A stretch of 64,000 bases of DNA from Chloroflexota bacterium. Its GTDB lineage: Bacteria; Chloroflexota; UBA11872. Each line of letters starts with the position of its first letter. Position 1 is the stretch's first letter. The notes under the pieces were generated by a model. The model did not search any database and had not been told where the DNA came from. It worked only from the letters and a program-made list of their open reading frames with translations. Positions 63,182 through 64,000 of this stretch are shown here, piece by piece. The stretch covers positions 1 through 64,000 of the forward strand of contig JAPOVQ010000035.1 of assembly GCA_026708035.1 (NCBI GenBank), in the 5' to 3' direction. A program made the translations under genes and the position numbers.

Positions 63182-64000
63182 CTGGAATCGACACGATTTG
63201 CCTCTGAGCGGCGAGCAGGCGCTGAAGCTCGTCCACCGGCACATGGCGCGGCGTGACGCCGTGGCGCAGCGCCAGGTACGCGGCGGTTCCCGCCGCCTGC
63301 CCCAGCGCCATCCAGGTGGGCTCCATGCGGATCGATGAGTAGGCCACGTGCGTGGTCGACGCCGCAACCGGGACGATGAGGTTCTCGACGTTCACCGGAA
63401 TCATGATGCGATACGGAATCTCGTACGGGTGCGTGAGTTCGTCCAGCATGCCCAGATAGCCTTCGAGCACCTGCGTGTCCGTGGGCTGGCGCTTGCGGCA
63501 AGGGAAGCTGTCGATGGGGAACTCGCCCACCGCGATCGCGTCCTCGTGCCGGCGCGAGCCGGTGGTCAAGTCGTGCTCGGTCAGCGTGTACTCGCCGACG
63601 AGCCGCCGGCCCTCGCGCACGTAGAGTTGGAAGGGAAATCGACCGTTGTCGGTGAACTCGTCGCGCGGCAGGTGATAGCCGTTGGCGATGCGCCGGTCCT
63701 CGGCTGGAATGTGCTCGTCGTTCTGCAGGAACCATAGGAGCCCCAAGGTCAGGTCACGGTGCCTCTGGCGGATTCGCTGCCGGGTTGCGTCGTCGCCCTC
63801 GATATAGCCCCGATTTTCCTCCGGGAATGGGAACCCCAGCGGCCGCGGGTTGATGTTGACGTCGGTCTTCCGGTTGGGGATCTCGGTCACGGACAGCGCC
63901 CGTACCAGCGTGTCGAAGTGGGCTGGGTTGTAGCCGCGTCCGGGCTTGAGCGTCTTGGGTCCGCTGAGCCGTCCGGCGACAAGATCGTCGAAATATCCAA
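63174..64000 (-). CDS. FAD-dependent oxidoreductase (FAD_oxidored/PF12831-like), 5' end missing
   Basis: The C-terminal 275 residues of a larger protein whose frame runs off the right edge; the reading continues unbroken past a GTG-type codon at 63890, so the true start lies outside. Family elements are LTLGLLWFLQND, LYVREGRRLVGEYTLTEHDL, IMIPVNVENLIVPVAASTTHVAYSS and ALGQAAGTAAYLALRHG, where the last one closes the FAD site. These flavoproteins occur beside sugar-degradation genes in planctomycete and Chloroflexota genomes. It is the first of three overlapping genes with the Asp-box protein and hydrolase. Confidence 0.85.
   Translation of the reverse strand, partial: GYFDDLVAGRLSGPKTLKPGRGYNPAHFDTLVRALSVTEIPNRKTDVNINPRPLGFPFPEENRGYIEGDDATRQRIRQRHRDLTLGLLWFLQNDEHIPAEDRRIANGYHLPRDEFTDNGRFPFQLYVREGRRLVGEYTLTEHDLTTGSRRHEDAIAVGEFPIDSFPCRKRQPTDTQVLEGYLGMLDELTHPYEIPYRIMIPVNVENLIVPVAASTTHVAYSSIRMEPTWMALGQAAGTAAYLALRHGVTPRHVPVDELQRLLAAQRQIVSIPDG

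Noticed and set aside
1-64000. tRNA, rRNA, riboswitch or CRISPR features
   Set aside because: I looked for T-loop, rRNA and repeat-spacer signatures by eye on both strands and found none; a covariance-model search would be decisive.

Overview
The window is GC-rich bacterial DNA that uses many GTG and TTG starts. Several genes are joined by 4-8 nt stop/start overlaps. The content is a dense catabolic and accessory repertoire: enolase-superfamily dehydratase, M81 peptidase, hydantoinase A/B pair, Asp-box (sialidase-fold) proteins, GH42-like enzymes, phytanoyl-CoA dioxygenase-like proteins, Gfo/Idh/MocA oxidoreductases, TIM-barrel isomerases and a peptide-type ABC importer. This mix, together with intergenic palindromic repeats, resembles genomes of uncultured Chloroflexota such as SAR202-like or sponge-associated lineages. 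No rRNA, tRNA or ribosomal protein gene is present, so that placement is an inference. I saw no phage, insertion sequence or CRISPR array.

Layout. 1-6.8 kb: the tail of an unknown gene, an enolase-superfamily dehydratase, an MlrC-like M81 peptidase, and a convergent hydantoinase B/A pair. 6.9-11.1 kb: an Asp-box protein, a GH42-like enzyme, a RidA protein and a zinc-ribbon protein. 11.6-19.2 kb: a lower-GC GT-C-like membrane protein, a sulfatase, a YedK/HMCES protein, two convergent dioxygenases and a GyrI-like protein. 19.2-28.3 kb (minus strand): a Gfo/Idh dehydrogenase with a TIM-barrel isomerase, a small membrane protein, and a complete five-gene Dpp/Opp-type ABC importer with an intercistronic hairpin after the binding-protein gene. 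28.7-36.7 kb: a membrane protein, a second GH42-like enzyme, an 11-Asp-box propeller and a GHL10-like TIM-barrel protein. 36.8-43 kb: HpaI-type aldolase, Asp-box protein and isomerase in an operon-like run, a repeat cluster, a VOC protein, a membrane protein and a DHDPS-family protein. 43-52.7 kb: a third dioxygenase, a DUF308-like membrane protein, an Asp-box protein, a CopG/RelE toxin-antitoxin pair with a perfect palindromic operator, a Gfo/Idh protein, a protein like the large subunit of N,N-dimethylformamidase, a PLP decarboxylase and a zinc alcohol dehydrogenase. 52.8-64 kb: an alpha/alpha-toroid protein, an LLM flavin oxidoreductase, an Asp-box protein, a class III aminotransferase, a duplicated DUF4352-like lipid-anchored or membrane-anchored protein, GNAT, SnoaL-like and SDR proteins, and an overlapping trio of FAD oxidoreductase, Asp-box protein and alpha/beta hydrolase.

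How the genes may work together (inference): the importer brings in peptides or oligosaccharide-like solutes. Predicted cytosolic Asp-box proteins, GH42-like and GHL10-like enzymes would act on them. Isomerases, Gfo/Idh dehydrogenases, the enolase-superfamily dehydratase and the two aldolase-fold enzymes (HpaI and DHDPS families) fit degradation of sugar acids to 2-keto-3-deoxy intermediates. The hydantoinase, MlrC and formamidase-like proteins point to use of cyclic and small amides. The main oddities are the missing GH42 acid/base Glu in both GH42 paralogues, the formamidase large subunit without a neighbouring small subunit, and repeats that have become part of coding sequences.
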